DNA of 64,000 nt from assembly GCF_038007285.1 (NCBI RefSeq), contig NZ_JBBOWX010000001.1, positions 4,286,001 to 4,350,000 of the forward strand. Direction: 5' to 3'. This DNA is from Sporosarcina sp. FSL K6-3457 (GTDB lineage Bacteria > Bacillota > Bacilli > Bacillales_A > Planococcaceae). Positions 7,204 to 16,993 of the stretch are shown here, piece after piece (the stretch's first letter is position 1; every line of letters starts with the position of its first letter). The position numbers and the translations under genes are program-made. Under the pieces are notes generated by a model, which was not told the DNA's origin, made no database searches, and was given only the letters and a program-made list of their open reading frames with translations.

Positions 7204-8049
7204 ATGCAGCCATGGATTGATATAAAAGACGCGAATAAAAAGATCGATGATTTTCAGCTCGGGCCGATTAGCCTAGCGATTGAGCCAGGGACCATCACGG
7301 CGCTAGTCGGCAATAATGGCTCTGGCAAAAGCACCTTACTGAAGCTAATCATGAATCTAGCAAATCTAGATGGAGGAAGGATTAGGGTCTTCGGCAAATC
7401 GGTCGATGGGAAAGACGAAAGCTGGAAAAGGCATGTCGCATTCCAGCCGCAAAACATAGTCGGCTGGAACGCCTATACAGGAGAGGACCTAAAAAGGCTG
7501 ATTGCTCCTTTATATACGAAATGGGATGAGAAGCTTTTCGAGCGCATGATTCAGCTGCTCGACATCCCGCTCGATAAGCGTTTCGGCAAATTATCGCCAG
7601 GTCTGCAGCAGAAGCTGAGTCTATCACTAGCATTGCCGCGGAATACGACTATCCTCATTCTCGATGAACCGACTGTGTCACTCGACATCCCATCAAAAAA
7701 ACAATTCATGGATTTGCTTGTCGAATGGATGGAAAAGGAGGACCGCGCTGTCATCCTGACAACCCATCAGCCGGAGGAGCTCCAGAAACTAGCAGATTAC
7801 TTGTTCCTGATGAAGGACGGGCAGGCGATTGGACGGTATGAGAAAGACATGCTCGCTGCTGGATTCCGCCGCTACTGGCTCAAGGAAATGCCTGCGGTGC
7901 CAGTACCCGGTGAGCTTTCCCGTTCCGGAAACGAGCTGGTATCAGATAATCCTGACGCAACAGAACAGTATTTCACGCAACACGAAAACAGTGTCATTGA
8001 CGTCAAAGCCTTAGAACTGGAAGAAATCATCAGCCTTCTGCTGAAATAG
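7204..8049 (+). CDS. ABC transporter ATPase (YtrB-like)
   Basis: A 281-residue nucleotide-binding protein. Walker A is GNNGSGKST (about residue 38), the signature is LSPGLQQKL instead of the usual LSGGQ, Walker B is TILILDEPTV and the H-loop is LTTHQPEE. After residue 215 there is a C-terminal tail of unknown role. The diverged signature is common in ATPases encoded with YtrA-type regulators. The start is ATG with ribosome site AAAGGGG overlapping the end of the GntR gene, so the two are translationally close. The likely partner is the permease at 6073. Confidence 0.88.
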   Translation: MQPWIDIKDANKKIDDFQLGPISLAIEPGTITALVGNNGSGKSTLLKLIMNLANLDGGRIRVFGKSVDGKDESWKRHVAFQPQNIVGWNAYTGEDLKRLIAPLYTKWDEKLFERMIQLLDIPLDKRFGKLSPGLQQKLSLSLALPRNTTILILDEPTVSLDIPSKKQFMDLLVEWMEKEDRAVILTTHQPEELQKLADYLFLMKDGQAIGRYEKDMLAAGFRRYWLKEMPAVPVPGELSRSGNELVSDNPDATEQYFTQHENSVIDVKALELEEIISLLLK

Positions 8050-8072
8050 AGAAATAAGAGAGGATGAGTGAA

Positions 8073-9005
8073 ATGGACACAATGCTTACCGTAGAAGGAT
8101 TAGGAAAATCCTTCAAGGACAAGAAGATTATTTCGAATATTTCCTTCGAAGTGAAAAAAGGAGAAATCATGGCGCTGCTCGGACCGAACGGAGCGGGGAA
8201 ATCAACGACAATCCGCAATATCATGGGTATCTTGTATCCCGATGAAGGCACAATCACTTTTCGGAACCGCTCAACGAAAGATATTCCACGCGATAAAATT
8301 GGCTATCTTCCAGAAGAGCGGGGACTCTACAAAAACGTCAAGGTCATGGACATTCTGCTGTATCTTGCGGAGCTGAAGGATTATCCGCTGGACCAGGCTA
8401 AAGTACGCGCGCTCGAATACTTGAAAAAGTTCGGCCTAGAAGGCAAGGATAAAGTGTCGGTCGAGGAGTTATCGAAAGGGATGGGTCAGAAAGTCCAATT
8501 TATCGCCTCCATTCTCCATGAACCGGAACTGCTAATCCTGGATGAGCCGTTCTCTGGTCTTGATCCCGTCAGCCAGGAGCTGTTCAAAGAAGAAATCCGC
8601 TCACTGGCCGAAAAAGGCACGGCGATTTTATTGTCTTCGCATCAGATGAACCTTGTCGAAGAAATGGCGGATCGGCTGTTCCTAATTCACCGCGGCACGA
8701 AAGTAATCTCCGGGACTCTGAGTGATGTCAAAAAGGAATACGCCAATTTCAAATGCACGATCAACGGCGGCAACAGCCTCAGCCTGCTTGAAAGCCTACC
8801 GGAAGTCGAGCGGATCGAACAGAACGGGGTAACGGCTGTGCTTTATCTCTCAAAACATGTGCAGCCCGCTGCCTGGCTGAAAAACCTGCCAGATGAACTC
8901 GACATCCAAGAACTATCGATGGACCGGATTTCACTCCATGAAATCTTCGTGGATATCGCCACAGACAAGAATCTTTTGAAGGAAGTAGGTGAGTTACATG
9001 CGTAA
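8073..9005 (+). CDS. ABC transporter ATPase (NatA/YhaQ-like)
   Basis: A 310-residue ATPase. Walker A is GPNGAGKST, the Q-loop region is YLPEERGLYKNV, the signature is LSKGMGQKVQ, Walker B is LLILDEPFSGLD and the H-loop is LSSHQMN. Residues 225-310 match the C-terminal extension usual in NatA-type export ATPases. An upstream ATG at 8064 is in frame but sits directly on the ribosome site AGAGAGG, so ATG 8073 is preferred. Its last eight bases overlap the next gene, a NatB-type permease, indicating a tight pair. In relatives such pairs export sodium or act in stress resistance; the substrate here is not known. Confidence 0.9.
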   Translation: MDTMLTVEGLGKSFKDKKIISNISFEVKKGEIMALLGPNGAGKSTTIRNIMGILYPDEGTITFRNRSTKDIPRDKIGYLPEERGLYKNVKVMDILLYLAELKDYPLDQAKVRALEYLKKFGLEGKDKVSVEELSKGMGQKVQFIASILHEPELLILDEPFSGLDPVSQELFKEEIRSLAEKGTAILLSSHQMNLVEEMADRLFLIHRGTKVISGTLSDVKKEYANFKCTINGGNSLSLLESLPEVERIEQNGVTAVLYLSKHVQPAAWLKNLPDELDIQELSMDRISLHEIFVDIATDKNLLKEVGELHA

Positions 9006-10206
9006 CACGATGAAAGTCGCCAAATGGGAAATCAAACGCAATATGAAAAGCAAGTCGTTCATCATCGGCCTATTCCTGACACCGATCATCTTCCTAGCAT
9101 TTTTCTTGCTACCAGACCTATTCAAATCGGATGATGAAGCAGCGACAACGACAGTCTACGTCAACGACCAGCTCGGAGTCTACGAACTATTGGAAGCCGC
9201 GGCAGCAAATACCGAATGGCAGATGGAACAGACAGACACCACAGAACAGGAAGCTACTGCAGCACTTGAAGAGAAAAAAGATGCTGCGTATATCTTTATC
9301 AACGAACAGGCGGTTGAAACCGGAAAAGTCGCAGTTTACACGCATGAAGACACGAGTTCTGCCTTCATGGATGAAGTCCAGATCCTCGGCGGTCCACTGC
9401 AGATGGTGCAGATCGAGAAGCTCGGCCTAACAGCGGCAGAAGCCGCAGTTGTCGCGCAGGGAGTCGTCTTTGAAGATGCTTCTGAGGAAACGAAAGAAGG
9501 TGGCCTGTTCAGTGAAAACATGCTGGAACGTGTGATTCCAGGAGCATTTGCCGCTGTCGTCATGCTGTCAATCGTCTTCACCGGAATGGCGATCTTCCAA
9601 AGCGCGTCCCAGGAGAAGAAAGACAAGATTGCTGAGATTATCCTATCGTCTTTAACACCAGCAGAACTGATGCAAGGCAAAATCATCGGCTATTTTGTCC
9701 TTGGTATCATCCAGGTCGTTGTCTATATTGTCATCGCGCTGCCGGTACTCATCTGGAAAATCGATTTTCCGATCATCGAGTATCTGCTAGTGCCCGAGCT
9801 TCTAGTGCTACTATTCATTTCTATCCTCGGATACCTGCTCTATGCAGCGTTGTTCGTCGGAATCGGTGCGACAATGGCCGATATCTCGACAGCGGGGAAT
9901 TTCCAAGGCATGGTCATGATGTTGCCTTTCAGCCCATTCCTTTTCATTGCGCCAGTTTTCAGTGACCCAAGCGGATTCTGGGCGCAGCTTGGAAGCTATA
10001 TCCCGTTTACATCACCTGGCGTTCTCATTTTGCGTCTATCACTTCTTGAAGAATGGCCGTGGGTGGAAATCATTATCGCCATCGGGATTCTTGCTGTTAG
10101 CGTCTGGGTCTTCATGAAACTTGCCGGCAAAATCTTCAAAATTGGCATCCTGATGTATGGCAAAAACGCCACCCCGGGCGAAATCTGGAAGTGGATTCGG
10201 GCATAA
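8998..10206 (+). CDS. ABC-2 permease (NatB/YhaP-like)
   Basis: A 403-residue permease. One membrane segment (SFIIGLFLTPIIFLAFFLLPDLF) is followed by an outside domain of about 140 residues rich in A, E and T, and then by five or six membrane segments from residue 180 (FAAVVMLSIVFTGMAIF onwards). This is the classic NatB/COG1668 layout. The start can be GTG 8989 or ATG 8998; AGGTGA fits the ATG. It overlaps the ATPase gene by eight bases. The whole 6073-10206 block uses visibly more G and C at third positions than the AT-rich genes at 3.2-5.9 kb, so the two regions may differ in history. Confidence 0.88.
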   Translation: MRNTMKVAKWEIKRNMKSKSFIIGLFLTPIIFLAFFLLPDLFKSDDEAATTTVYVNDQLGVYELLEAAAANTEWQMEQTDTTEQEATAALEEKKDAAYIFINEQAVETGKVAVYTHEDTSSAFMDEVQILGGPLQMVQIEKLGLTAAEAAVVAQGVVFEDASEETKEGGLFSENMLERVIPGAFAAVVMLSIVFTGMAIFQSASQEKKDKIAEIILSSLTPAELMQGKIIGYFVLGIIQVVVYIVIALPVLIWKIDFPIIEYLLVPELLVLLFISILGYLLYAALFVGIGATMADISTAGNFQGMVMMLPFSPFLFIAPVFSDPSGFWAQLGSYIPFTSPGVLILRLSLLEEWPWVEIIIAIGILAVSVWVFMKLAGKIFKIGILMYGKNATPGEIWKWIRA

Positions 10207-10249
10207 AAAGATAGAACTTGCTATTGATATCTATTAACCCACCCCTCCT

Positions 10250-10288
10250 CCAAAGAGGAATGAGCCCTAATTTCTCATTCCTCCTTGG
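10250..10288. terminator. Hairpin between convergent operons
   Basis: CCAAAGAGGAATGAG pairs with CTCATTCCTCCTTGG with one mismatch and a nine-base loop. It lies between the ends of two convergent operons, so it may terminate both, although there is no T-run on either strand. Confidence 0.6.
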
Positions 10289-10335
10289 TAATCAACAGAC
10301 GTGCTTTTAAAATTATCAATTCATCGTAGCCTTAA

Positions 10336-11151
10336 TTAGGATACCTGTTCTTTAGTACTTGGTGTTAAATAATTATGAATGCAATCAGTCGGTAATTGTG
10401 CAGCTAACAGGGCTTTACTCGCTTCGTGCTGCACATTATTAAGTTGATCAACCGTTGTTTTCTCCACAATCTCCCCTTGGTACATAATCGCAATCTCATC
10501 TGCAATTAACTTTACAGCATGTAAATCATGTGTAATAAAAAGGTACGTTAAATTTAATTCTCGTTGCAGTTTTTTTAGCAGCTTTAAAATATTAATTTGC
10601 ACAAGGAGGTCTAAGCTATTAATGGATTCGTCTAAAACAATTAAATTCGGCTTTGTGGAAATTGCACGTGCAATCGTTATGCGTTGTAATTGACCACCGC
10701 TAAATTGATGGGGGTATTTCATCATGTCTGTGGCCTGTAAGCCTACCATTTCCAATAAATCACTTACCCGCTTATTGATTTCGTCCTTTGTCATTTTTTG
10801 ATGCACACAAAGCGGCTCTGCGATAATGTCTCGTATTTTCATTTTCGGATTCACTGCACTATGACAATCCTGGAATACCACTTGAAGTGCATGCTGTAAA
10901 AAGCGTTTTTCATTGTGTGTTGCTTCATGAATATTAATCTCATGAAAATGAATAGAACCCACATCTGGCTTTTCGATTCCTAATAGCATCTTTCCTAATG
11001 TACTCTTTCCCGACCCACTTTGACCAAGCAAGCCGAAACAACTGCCCTCTTGAATGGTCAACGTCACATTGTTAACCGCCTGTATATGCTTCGCTTTTTT
11101 AAAAAACTGTTTTTGTGTATAGCTTTTGGATACGCCCTCAATCAAAATCAT
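10336..11151 (-). CDS. ABC ATPase of a metal/opine or peptide importer (CntF/NikE type)
   Basis: A 271-residue ATPase of the oligopeptide/nickel class. Walker A is GQSGSGKST, the signature is FSGGQLQR, Walker B is LIVLDESIN (an unusual S-I-N in place of P-T/V) and the H-loop is FITHDLH. The longer frame to 11175 overlaps the previous gene; GGAGG at 11161 to 11157 points to ATG 11151, which makes an ATGA overlap with the upstream stop and thus coupled translation. It is the last gene of the Zur-box operon and pairs with the ATPase at 11148-12017. Family members power uptake of nickel, peptides or metal-opine complexes. Confidence 0.85.
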   Translation of the reverse strand: MILIEGVSKSYTQKQFFKKAKHIQAVNNVTLTIQEGSCFGLLGQSGSGKSTLGKMLLGIEKPDVGSIHFHEINIHEATHNEKRFLQHALQVVFQDCHSAVNPKMKIRDIIAEPLCVHQKMTKDEINKRVSDLLEMVGLQATDMMKYPHQFSGGQLQRITIARAISTKPNLIVLDESINSLDLLVQINILKLLKKLQRELNLTYLFITHDLHAVKLIADEIAIMYQGEIVEKTTVDQLNNVQHEASKALLAAQLPTDCIHNYLTPSTKEQVS

Positions 11152-12017
11152 GTTTGTGCCTCCATTCGTACCCAATGGTCTGTATCATACCTCACTAATT
11201 CGCCTGTAATAACACCGTCAAAGTGTCCATCTAGCTCATCTAAGGTTAAATGTTCGTCCCTTGCAGCTACAAGCATTTTTGTATAGGGATGAACTGGATG
11301 CAATAAAATATGACTTGTCGGTCCTTTTTCTACGATGACGCCATGACGCATGACGATAATTTCTGTCGCTATGTTAGCAATCACCCCTAGGTCATGCGAA
11401 ACGATTAGCATGCCCATCTCCTTTGAAGCTTGAAGCTGTTTCAACTGCTTTAAAATTTCTAATTGTGTCGTCGTATCCAGAGCCGTTGTTGGTTCGTCTG
11501 CTAATAATAAAGATGGCTCAAGGCTAGCTATCATCGCAATCATGACACGTTGTAGCATCCCGCCACTTAACTCATGCGGATATTTTTTCAAAATGGTCGG
11601 ATCGTTCAATTGAAATGTGCTCAATTGTGCCTCGGCCTGCAAAAGTGCCTCTTTCTTAGACATTTTCCTATGCGCTTGCAATGATTCGATAAAATGCTGG
11701 CCAATCGAAACAATGGGATTGAACATCGACATCGGATTTTGCATCATTAAACCAATTTCCTTCCCACGAAGCTTACGCATATCCTTTTCAGGCATTGTCA
11801 CAACAGATGTGCCCTTAAAGATAATATCGCCTGTCACTTTCCGCTTATTTCGATAAAGTTGCAAAATGGACGTGCATAAAACCGACTTGCCACTGCCACT
11901 TTCACCAATGACACCGACAACTTGCCCTCGCTTAATGGAAAAATTAATATCGTGTAAGACGGCTATTTCGTTCATCCCGTTTTGTAACGTGACATGTAAT
12001 TGCTCAACCTTTAACAT
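11148..12017 (-). CDS. ABC ATPase of a metal/opine or peptide importer (CntD/NikD type)
   Basis: A 289-residue ATPase. Walker A is GESGSGKSV, the signature is LSGGMLQRV, Walker B is LLLADEPTTALD and the H-loop is LIVSHDLG. The C-terminal part (HPVHPYTKMLVAARDEHL) matches the OppD/NikD extension that contacts the permeases. The ribosome site AGGAGGC precedes ATG 12017. It is transcribed after the two permeases and overlaps the next ATPase by four bases. Heterodimeric ATPases like these are standard in nickel, dipeptide and staphylopine importers. Confidence 0.88.
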   Translation of the reverse strand: MLKVEQLHVTLQNGMNEIAVLHDINFSIKRGQVVGVIGESGSGKSVLCTSILQLYRNKRKVTGDIIFKGTSVVTMPEKDMRKLRGKEIGLMMQNPMSMFNPIVSIGQHFIESLQAHRKMSKKEALLQAEAQLSTFQLNDPTILKKYPHELSGGMLQRVMIAMIASLEPSLLLADEPTTALDTTTQLEILKQLKQLQASKEMGMLIVSHDLGVIANIATEIIVMRHGVIVEKGPTSHILLHPVHPYTKMLVAARDEHLTLDELDGHFDGVITGELVRYDTDHWVRMEAQT

Positions 12018-12027
12018 ATGAAGCCTC

Positions 12028-12834
12028 CTACACTGTTTTTGGATCTAGCGCATCCCGTAGCGCATCTCCAAAGGCATTAAAAATAATAACTGTTAGTGTA
12101 ATCATAATACCTGGAATGAACATTAACTCTGGCTTCGTCATTAAATAGGTCTTACTGTCGCTGATCATCATTCCCCACTCAGCTGTCGGTGCTGTCACAC
12201 CTAAACCTAAAAATGACAGCTCTGAAACCATCAAAATTGTGGAGCCTAAGCCAATTAATTTTAATAACAACATTTGTGGAAACACGAACGGGAAAATATG
12301 CCGGCTAATTAACTTCGCTTTCGACACGCCACATAGTTTGGCATAGGTCACATAATCCGCAGTTTTCAAGGTAACAACCATGTTGCGAATAATACGCGCA
12401 AACCCGACCCATGTGACGAATACAATCGCAATCAACAAATTTTTTATCCCAGCACCAAGCGCACCTACAATAACAATGGCAAATATAAAATTCGGAATCG
12501 CAAGTAACATATCGCATATCCGCATCAGTATTAAGTCAACCCATCCACCGACAAAGCCTGCCATTAAGCCTACTGTCATACTAATAATGAGCGTAGTTGC
12601 TAAAACGATTAATGCAATCGTTAACGACACCTGTGTCCCTTCAATTAAACGCGATAAAATACAACGTCCTAAATGATCCGTCCCGAGTGGATATTGCTGT
12701 GAAAATCCTTGTAGTTTTAAAGCGACATTTAGCTCATGAGGGTCATTAGGCATCAACCACTTCGCAAAAATAGCGACGAAACATAATAAACAGACGAATA
12801 GCCCGCTTATATAAAGAGACCATTTTTTTCTCAT
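12028..12834 (-). CDS. ABC permease (CntC/NikC/DppC type)
   Basis: A 268-residue inner-membrane permease with an N-terminal membrane segment (LYISGLFVCLLCFVAIFA) and about five further segments. The coupling motif region lies around YAKLCGVSKAKLISRHIFPFVFP, the EAA loop that docks on the ATPases. Its start overlaps the stop of the preceding permease (ATGA), with ribosome site AGGAGG. It is the second permease of the heterodimer in the Zur-box operon. Confidence 0.88.
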   Translation of the reverse strand: MRKKWSLYISGLFVCLLCFVAIFAKWLMPNDPHELNVALKLQGFSQQYPLGTDHLGRCILSRLIEGTQVSLTIALIVLATTLIISMTVGLMAGFVGGWVDLILMRICDMLLAIPNFIFAIVIVGALGAGIKNLLIAIVFVTWVGFARIIRNMVVTLKTADYVTYAKLCGVSKAKLISRHIFPFVFPQMLLLKLIGLGSTILMVSELSFLGLGVTAPTAEWGMMISDSKTYLMTKPELMFIPGIMITLTVIIFNAFGDALRDALDPKTV

Positions 12835-13772
12835 CCTATTTCCTCCTTCAAACGTGCACGTGGATCAATCCATGCACAGAGCATGTCCGCTAAAAAGTTT
12901 ACTACAATATAAAAAAAGCCTATGACAAAAATAAATGCCTGTAGCACATAATAATCACGCGCAGTTATTGCCTCTACAATAAAGCGTCCTACTCCCGGAA
13001 TCGTGAACACAATTTCAATAATTGCGGACCCGCCTAGTAGTACTCCAACCGTCATAGCAAGTGATGTAATGAGCGGAATCAACGTTCCTTTAAATATATG
13101 ACGACGAACAATGACATGCTCTGGTATACCACGTGCTCTTGCAAATACAACGAATGGCTGCTCGAGCTGCTCAATCATATTTGTACGAATTAATCGAATA
13201 TAATAAGGAATAACACCCATCGCTAATGTAAGTGCAGGTAAAATCATTGTATCCAGGCTCCCCCAGCCCATAAGCGGTAGCAAATCCAGCTTTAATGCGA
13301 TTGTATAGACGAGCACAAACGCTAACCAAAAACTCGGCATCGATGCAACCGAAAAAATCGTTATACGTGTTATGTTATCGAATAGCGAATCCTTCTTTAC
13401 GGCACTTACTATACCAAGCGGTACACAAATGATAATGATCAATAAGAACGCAACCGCCGCTAGCTGCACCGTCACCAAAAAACGATTCAACAAATCTTCG
13501 CTTACGGGATTGCTTGTTAAAAACGACATCCCAAAATCAAATTGTAATGCCCCACCTAACCAATGGAGATACTGCGTCAATAGAGGCTCATGAAATCCAT
13601 GCTGTTCACGCAATAGTTCGAGTGTTTCTTCTGTTACCGGTATATTATTCGCGTTATAATAGGCTTCAATCGGATCGACTGGCATGATCCTTACGAGGAA
13701 AAACGCAATAATGGTAATCCCCCATAACGCTAACAACATACTGAACAATCGTTTGATTACATACTGTCCCAT
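12831..13772 (-). CDS. ABC permease (CntB/NikB/DppB type)
   Basis: A 313-residue permease starting MGQYVIKRLFSMLLALWGITIIAFFLVRIMP, the typical N terminus of OppB/DppB/NikB proteins with the conserved PVDP shortly after. Six membrane segments are visible, and the EAA loop (FARARGIPEHVIVRRHIFKGTLIPL) lies near residues 200-225. It starts four bases after the stop of the solute-binding protein gene. It forms the transport channel with the permease at 12028-12834. Confidence 0.88.
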   Translation of the reverse strand: MGQYVIKRLFSMLLALWGITIIAFFLVRIMPVDPIEAYYNANNIPVTEETLELLREQHGFHEPLLTQYLHWLGGALQFDFGMSFLTSNPVSEDLLNRFLVTVQLAAVAFLLIIIICVPLGIVSAVKKDSLFDNITRITIFSVASMPSFWLAFVLVYTIALKLDLLPLMGWGSLDTMILPALTLAMGVIPYYIRLIRTNMIEQLEQPFVVFARARGIPEHVIVRRHIFKGTLIPLITSLAMTVGVLLGGSAIIEIVFTIPGVGRFIVEAITARDYYVLQAFIFVIGFFYIVVNFLADMLCAWIDPRARLKEEIG

Positions 13773-13776
13773 ACAC

Positions 13777-15375
13777 TCACTTCATTTCGTATAAATTGAA
13801 TGGTACCTCGTATTGCTGTGGTGAAAAGTTTAGTGATGTAAAGACATCATTCGCGACTAAATAGTTTTGACGATACGAAATGGGAATTAAGATTGCTTCT
13901 TGTTGAATCGTCGATAATATACTTTCATATAATGCACGTCGCTGTGCTTCATCTGTTGTACGAATGACCTTCATAATTTCTTCTTCCAGTTGCGCCTTGG
14001 ATTCTGTTCCGCTTAACGCATAATTTCCAATTTGTTTCTCACCTAGCATTGTACGAATATACATATGTGGGTCATAAGGTGCGCCCCACGTATCATTAAA
14101 GGATAAGTCAAAATCGCCTGCCTTTAAACGACCCGATAATAGTTGACTTTCTTCACCAGCAAGCTGTACATCAACCCCAGACTTTTTCCATTCACCTTGG
14201 ATATATTCGGCAATCGACTTTTGGATTTGGTCTGAGCTGTTAAACGCTAATACGACGGATAATGCTTGACCATCCTTCACACGCACATTTTTCGCCGGAT
14301 CCATCACCCAGCCCGCAGCATCTAAAATGTCAGCTGCCTTTTCCTGATTATATTCAAACGTCGTAATATTTAGTTCACTATAAGGGAAGCTCGGAGCAAA
14401 TAAAGTTGTCGCCGGTATCTCTAAGCCGTTTAGCACGTGTTCTACTACTGTTTGGCGATCTAATAAATATTGGAATGCTAGACGCACTTCTTTAATTTGC
14501 GTAATGTCTGAAGTTGAATTAATGGCAATTAAACGCGTAGATAATGGCTCCGAAACTTTAGTTACATATTGTCCGTGGTCCTCTAGCGTTTTAAATTCTG
14601 CCGGTGCAAGCTGGCCGCTACCAAAAATCAAATCAATATCTCCTTTTTCAAGCGCCATCATACGACCCTGTGAATCCCCCATAACTTTTACTACTACTTT
14701 TTCAAGCGAAGGTTTTTTACCCCAATAATCTTCATTGCGCGTAAATTCTGCATAACTATCCTTCTCATAGGTCGTTAAAATCCATGGTCCTGTACCAATG
14801 GCCTTTTTTACGCCTTCTGCTGTATTTCCACTATCCGGGAAACCTGCATCGGCTAGCATACGTAAAGGACGAATAAGTGCTAGCTCCTGTAAAAATGGGT
14901 AATAGGAATCCTTTAAATGAATGGCGACGGTTTGATTATCTACTACCTCAACCGTTTGAATCACAGCAACAACCTCTAGCCAACTATGAGCATCAATATT
15001 CGCTACGACTGTGTCAAAGTTGCGCTTCACATTTTCAGCTGTCAATAAAGAGCCATCTGAATACTTGACCCCTTCACGCAATTTAAAAGTATATGTTTTA
15101 CCATCCTCTGATAATACCCAAGACTCAGCTAAGCCTGGTGAAATAGTACCGTCATTTTCATAAACAACGAGTGGATCGTACAACATAGCTTGTGCAAACA
15201 TTTCGTTTGGCGAATACGCATGCGGATTCACTTCTCCACCAATATCTTTTGGCCATGACATCACCAATGTATTCTTTCCCTTTTCAGCACCAGTTGCGGC
15301 AGCCCCATCATCTTTACAAGCCACTAATGAAAAAGTAGCTAGAATGACTACTACTAAAATATAAAATCGTTTCAT
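13777..15375 (-). CDS. Solute-binding lipoprotein of an ABC importer (CntA/NikA type, SBP_bac_5)
   Basis: About 532 residues. The signal peptide MKRFYILVVVILATFSLVAC ends in a lipobox (LVAC), so the protein is anchored outside the membrane by its lipid-modified cysteine. The body matches family 5 binding proteins: YDPLVVYENDGTISPGLAESW, YTFKLREGVKYSDGSLLTAENV, and EVRLAFQYLLDRQTVV. The frame opens at GTG 15381; ATG 15375 has better spacing to GGGAGG. The best guess for the ligand is a metal-opine complex or nickel, based on the Zur boxes and the MFS partner. Peptide binding cannot be excluded by sequence alone. Confidence 0.85.
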   Translation of the reverse strand: MKRFYILVVVILATFSLVACKDDGAAATGAEKGKNTLVMSWPKDIGGEVNPHAYSPNEMFAQAMLYDPLVVYENDGTISPGLAESWVLSEDGKTYTFKLREGVKYSDGSLLTAENVKRNFDTVVANIDAHSWLEVVAVIQTVEVVDNQTVAIHLKDSYYPFLQELALIRPLRMLADAGFPDSGNTAEGVKKAIGTGPWILTTYEKDSYAEFTRNEDYWGKKPSLEKVVVKVMGDSQGRMMALEKGDIDLIFGSGQLAPAEFKTLEDHGQYVTKVSEPLSTRLIAINSTSDITQIKEVRLAFQYLLDRQTVVEHVLNGLEIPATTLFAPSFPYSELNITTFEYNQEKAADILDAAGWVMDPAKNVRVKDGQALSVVLAFNSSDQIQKSIAEYIQGEWKKSGVDVQLAGEESQLLSGRLKAGDFDLSFNDTWGAPYDPHMYIRTMLGEKQIGNYALSGTESKAQLEEEIMKVIRTTDEAQRRALYESILSTIQQEAILIPISYRQNYLVANDVFTSLNFSPQQYEVPFNLYEMK

Positions 15376-15428
15376 TTTCACTTTCCTCCCAAGTTCATTT
15401 AATTCACTACAAATAGCTTTCCTTAGTA

Positions 15429-16622
15429 TTACCCTATCGAAGCTTTTTTCATATTTGGCTTAGTCTGTCGTGCGAAAAGGTTATACCCGATCGCTATAAC
15501 ACCTAAAAGCGAACAAATCGCAAACATCGCCTCGTATGAGAAAAACTGCACGATGAATCCCATCGTAAAGCCACCCATGGAAAAGCCTAAATCGTAAGAG
15601 GCTAAAAAAACGCCTAATAAAATATGTCGCTGCCCATGCGGTACAACAAAGGATATGTATGTCGTTAAAGTTGGATATAACATAGCCGTCGCAATGCCAT
15701 TAAATACCGCACTTACATAAACGAACATTCCGATCCCCGGTGAAAATGCGAGCAAGCCTGTCCCGATAATGGAGCTCCCGAGCACAAGCGTAATAAATTT
15801 AGGATTCCAATGTCCGTCTGACGGAATATGCTTACGGAAAAAGAAGCGGCTACCGACAACGACAATTGCCTGTATAAATAAATAAAGCGCCGCATTGCCC
15901 GTGCCTGTCGTCACTAAAAATAACGGTAAAAAGGCAGATAGTCCGCCAAAAATACTCGCACCAGCCAGCATAATAATCGATGATTTCATCAACCCATCAT
16001 GTTCCCTTGCAACTTTCATGGCAGAAAACATTTCCTTAAACGTAAATGACGCATTGTCCTTTTTCGTTTTTGGCAATGGCGACTTGATGAAAAATAGCAA
16101 TGGGAAAAATGCTAGCGCCGTAATGAGTAGCAACAGCCACTTCATATCACCTTGCGCCCATAACACCAATGCGAGTGCAGGTCCGTACAAGCCCGGTAAA
16201 ACCGTTGATAGCGAATACATCGCCATTCCTTGTCCACGATCCTCATCACGTAACACATCAGCCACTCCAATTTGCATCGCCATTGAAAAGAACGCTGTTA
16301 CAATCCCTTGTAGTATGCGTACTACATATAAGCTATCTACACCCAACCAAACATAGAGTAACAGTGCTACAGCATGTCCAACTAATAGCCATTTCATTAT
16401 TGTAAACACGCTATGCTTTGCAACCATTTGTCCCGCCCACGGACGTAAAATCATACAAACGAACATATACATTCCCATCATTATGCCAATTTCTGCTTCC
16501 GATATACCGTTTTCCGAAGCCTGTAGGGGGAAAATAACGGTCAACACAGCATTAGCTGTAAAATAAAACGTCGCTAAACCGTACATTTGAAGCATGCTAA
16601 CCGATAATGGACTTCTTTTCAT
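15429..16622 (-). CDS. MFS transporter, possible metallophore exporter (CntE-like)
   Basis: A 397-residue major facilitator protein with about 12 membrane segments. It has the loop-2/3 region FVCMILRPWAGQMVAKHSVF and a later FFRKHIPSDGHWN loop. The frame is open to 16655, but AGGAGGAG right before ATG 16622 fixes the start. It is the first gene of the Zur-box operon, ahead of a binding-protein-dependent importer. In S. aureus the cnt operon also joins an MFS exporter of the metallophore with ABC genes A, B, C, D and F. Here the MFS comes first and no cntKLM-like biosynthesis genes are in the window. The CntE role is an inference from context. Confidence 0.72.
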   Translation of the reverse strand: MKRSPLSVSMLQMYGLATFYFTANAVLTVIFPLQASENGISEAEIGIMMGMYMFVCMILRPWAGQMVAKHSVFTIMKWLLVGHAVALLLYVWLGVDSLYVVRILQGIVTAFFSMAMQIGVADVLRDEDRGQGMAMYSLSTVLPGLYGPALALVLWAQGDMKWLLLLITALAFFPLLFFIKSPLPKTKKDNASFTFKEMFSAMKVAREHDGLMKSSIIMLAGASIFGGLSAFLPLFLVTTGTGNAALYLFIQAIVVVGSRFFFRKHIPSDGHWNPKFITLVLGSSIIGTGLLAFSPGIGMFVYVSAVFNGIATAMLYPTLTTYISFVVPHGQRHILLGVFLASYDLGFSMGGFTMGFIVQFFSYEAMFAICSLLGVIAIGYNLFARQTKPNMKKASIG

Positions 16623-16816
16623 ACAACTCCTCCTCGTACACTTTTCAATATCCATTACGTCTCAGCAAAACTCGTGTCCATATTCGGCTCTCGCGCTTGT
16701 ACTTTGTTTGACCAAAGAACACCCTTCCGAATCGCATGACTTGCCAGGATTGAATACTGTTTTTCAGCATGTAAATTACAATGTAAGACTGTAACATAGA
16801 ATTCCTTGCATATAAA

Positions 16817-16831
16817 TCGTAATCATTACTA
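16817..16831. promoter_or_regulatory. Zur box proximal to the metallophore-type operon
   Basis: TCGTAATCATTACTA matches the Bacillus Zur consensus TCGTAATNATTACGA at 14 of 15 positions. On the minus strand it lies between a possible -35 TTTCAA and a TATATG -10, so zinc-loaded Zur would block this promoter. Confidence 0.8.
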
Positions 16832-16973
16832 TTTGAAAAAGTGTAAATTTTTTTGCTCCATTCATATTAGTAGATAGCATTCATTGTAGGCTACCGTTGA
16901 ACAGTTATCCAATCGTTACAACAAAAAGCAAGCTACACAACCACTGTCTGGACCAACAACTAACGAATTAAAA

Positions 16974-16988
16974 TCGTAATCATTACGG
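16974..16988. promoter_or_regulatory. Distal Zur box next to the main promoter
   Basis: TCGTAATCATTACGG matches TCGTAATNATTACGA at 14 of 15 positions. It begins about six bases downstream of the -10 of the promoter at 16994-17023, an ideal repression site. Confidence 0.82.
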
Positions 16989-16993
16989 TTTAA

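Noticed and set aside
10336..15375. Simple call as an oligopeptide or nickel importer (opp/nik)
   Set aside because: The proteins alone would allow it, but two Zur boxes and the leading MFS gene make a zinc-metallophore role more likely; symbols were left blank because it is not proven.
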